NCBI RefSeq assembly: GCF_001949145.1
Contig: NW_019091359.1
Coordinates: 2,816,594-2,880,593, forward strand
Source of the DNA: Acanthaster planci
Taxonomy: Eukaryota > Echinodermata > Asteroidea > Valvatida > Acanthasteridae
Direction of reading: 5' to 3'
DNA length: 64,000 nucleotides
A program made the position numbers and the translations under genes. The notes under the pieces are model-generated. The model ran no database searches. It saw only the letters and a list, made by a program, of their open reading frames with translations, and was not told where the DNA came from. Positions 61,680-64,000 of this stretch are shown here, one piece after another (position 1 is the first letter of the stretch; every line of letters begins with the position of its first letter).

Positions 61680-64000
61680 GCCAAACATAATAGCTACATA
61701 TTTCTCAGCCTTCTCTCTGGCTTTTGGAAATTCTTAAATCAAACTCGAGTGATCATAAGAAAACCGTAATCATCATCAACTTGCTCTGCTCTTTTAGATT
61801 GTTTCCAAAGGCCCTGAACACTTCCCAGGTGTCTACCTGGGAAAAGTCAATCATTCGTTGTGTGAAGAATTGAATTGTAAGACTTTAAAACAAAATTATA
61901 TTTAGTGCATCTTTCAAACGACAACTGGACTCTTTGCACCCGACGTTCAGTTTTGAATAGGACACTGAATACAGTACTGCAGCTGTTCTTTATATTGTCG
62001 GCATAATTACTTTTGGAAGGCTAAATCATGATTATGCTGTCAGACCAAACAATGATTGACAACTGAGTAAAATAAATGGTATGATAATTAACTACCTGTG
62101 TTCAGATGGCATGCACGACGACATCTTAAATGATTTATAGGGATGATTTATCACAAGAATCCGACAAAAGAAAATTGTCTAGGTGGGCCTTTTGTGGTTG
62201 TTTCTGGCAGAAGCCTCAAGTGAAGTCAAGCGAAAAGGTCACGTTTAACTTCAATGTTGCCCAGCTTACTGACGGTCGCTGGAAACTTAAGCTGACTATC
62301 AGACTCATGAAATCTGCTGGTTTTACTTTTTGCCACTAAAGCCTGTTCTGTATCCGTTTAAACTTATTTTCTCCAGACAAACAGACTGTGTGCAACTCAA
62401 CAAAAGGTGTCATAGGGAGGCCCGAGCCAGCTATGAGTGATTTACGGGTCTGTAAAAACTAGCACAATGGAAGCCACTGTAAAAACCGTCAGTGTCTTAG
62501 CATTTTTGCCTCGACGTCAAACTGAGTGAAATAAAACTACTCGTAACTTATCGTAGTTTCCTCTAATGGAAACTGAAAGGGAAACAATAATCCTGAAGAC
62601 TCGTTTGAGGGATTCAGTCACGTGTTGATGATCATCTTAAACACTGTCAAAATAAAATCACAGTGTTTTACTTGAAAATTGTACTTTAAAATCCCGTACA
62701 ATAACAAAAACTTACTTTGGATTAATGTGGTGCCATGGATGAGGATTACTGTGAATGCAAGTACTAGGCTAAAACAGTGATTTAGCTGTCATGGGAATGA
62801 AAATGACCGTCTGTTTTACGAATACACGCACTATATGCAGGTCTATTGAGTTGGAACGCAGACCTGCTGCGAGCACTCAACTGTGGTCTTTGAAGCCAGC
62901 TGCCACGGCCGTCAAAGCCGTTTTGCTCCCCGCCAGATCGAATCACAACAAAGACCCTGTCTCGTTCTTTGTCCCCGAGGTTTTTTCCGTTGTTACCGAG
63001 AGCCATTTTACCAGAGCGATTTTCAAACTCTAATAATTCGATTCTCTAATAAATGTAGGAATACATCATTACTGAAAAACACGAGGAGGCGAGTGTATAG
63101 AGATGCGCAAGATAGTACCAGGAGATTTAATTAGGATGTCCTATTGTGTTTATGCGTGGTACGTCACAACATTGTACCAGAGGTCCGTCAATGCAGTGTG
63201 AGTGAGAAGGATGTGGTCTCGTATACGCAGCACGATGTGCGTGCGTGCTAGTTCGTAATAATGTCGACCTGGTGCACTGCCTGCCGCTGTTCCTTGGTGT
63301 ATATTTGTATAAGCCGCATTCTCCACTACGCTGTGTATTGAGAAGTACCTTCAAATTGATATCCTCACCGGAAACATGAGAAAGAATCGTGCTTCATCTT
63401 CCTCTGCATAACCATCCACAACAGAAAAAAAAATCATCCGCCGATGCTTAAGCAGTACTAATCAAGGTCTAATTGTGAATTTAATTCATTTCAGTCTCTA
63501 GATAAACGTACCTGAAATGATCCAACTGCAGCTGACGTAATTGTGTATATCCTACAACTGGCTCATGCGGGATGAAGGAGGAATGTCTTTTTCTCTCCCG
63601 TGTTTCGAGGTACAGATGTTGGTTGCGTAGATACACTCTGTTCTCCGAACGTACCAGATGAGAGCTTCGATCGAGTAAGCAGGGCATGTACAATGTGCGT
63701 GGAGACGTTTGACAAAAACATATCGGGTACTGGCAAGATACGCACATGCGCATTAGAAACGCGGGCCATGCATGATTATTTTATGATCATGTATAGTGTA
63801 CATGTACGCCAGACGGATTACGGATTTCTATTAAATGGCGTCAGTGAAATCTCTACGGACACAAACAGCATCAGTCTTCAAGAAGAAATTTTAGTGGACA
63901 TTGCTGTTGGGAATATTTGGGAATACTATTGGGGACGAAAATCTGCGCGAACTGGGCTCCGAATTTTTTTGTCTAAATTGTCTAAATTTCTCAAGCATGT
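61680..64000. other. gene-free stretch
   Basis: I see no gene, repeat or RNA here. Reading frames are up to 90 codons and featureless. Confidence 0.4.

Noticed and set aside
1-64000. CRISPR arrays, rRNA genes, phage or plasmid systems
   Set aside because: No regularly spaced repeats, no rRNA motifs, and the gene structure is clearly eukaryotic.
1-64000. Autonomous transposons or endogenous viral genes
   Set aside because: No frame contains reverse transcriptase, integrase or transposase motifs; all mobile elements seen are non-coding.

Overview
The window looks like nuclear DNA from a marine invertebrate, most likely a deuterostome (echinoderm, hemichordate or cephalochordate). The reasons are a phase-0 GT-AG intron of about 4.5 kb, a TATA/Inr RNA polymerase II promoter, poly-A signals, large gene-free spans with many non-autonomous transposons, and an SREB-type orphan GPCR, a family I associate mainly with deuterostomes. 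There are no bacterial operons, rRNA or CRISPR arrays. The species cannot be named from the sequence alone.

Only two protein-coding genes are well supported. (1) About 7.92-13.55 kb, plus strand: a two-exon gene for a 152-residue secreted precursor. It has a signal peptide, a short basic propeptide ending in Lys-Arg, and one ten-cysteine domain whose spacing matches the colipase-fold group (prokineticin/astakine and the Dickkopf C-terminal domain). TATA box, initiator, ATG, splice sites, stop and poly-A signal can all be placed. (2) About 57.54-59.22 kb, minus strand: an intronless coding exon for a seven-transmembrane receptor carrying the hallmark SREB (GPR27/GPR85/GPR173) third-loop block.

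The rest is intergenic or intronic. It holds: a 5'-truncated tRNA-Ser-like sequence (2.3 kb); a dispersed repeat with inverted copies at 12.0 and 28.1 kb; a 1.47-kb composite inverted-repeat element (23.2-24.7 kb) containing a near-perfect 256-bp foldback with a hammerhead-ribozyme-like core; a SINE-like repeat in three copies (30.1, 30.3, 40.4 kb) carrying a CTCF-like core; a triple CRE cluster (40.8 kb); a perfect palindrome with two forkhead sites (41.56 kb); a hAT-type MITE (42.6 kb); a G/C-rich TIR element (44.4 kb); a foldback at 47.5 kb; and two copies of one MITE family (52.8 and 61.5 kb).

The two genes are plausible parts of peptide signalling, a secreted ligand and an orphan receptor, but nothing in the sequence pairs them. 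Many other open frames of 60-175 codons begin at non-ATG codons or fit chance expectation, so they are not called as genes. A few are listed as low-confidence candidates.
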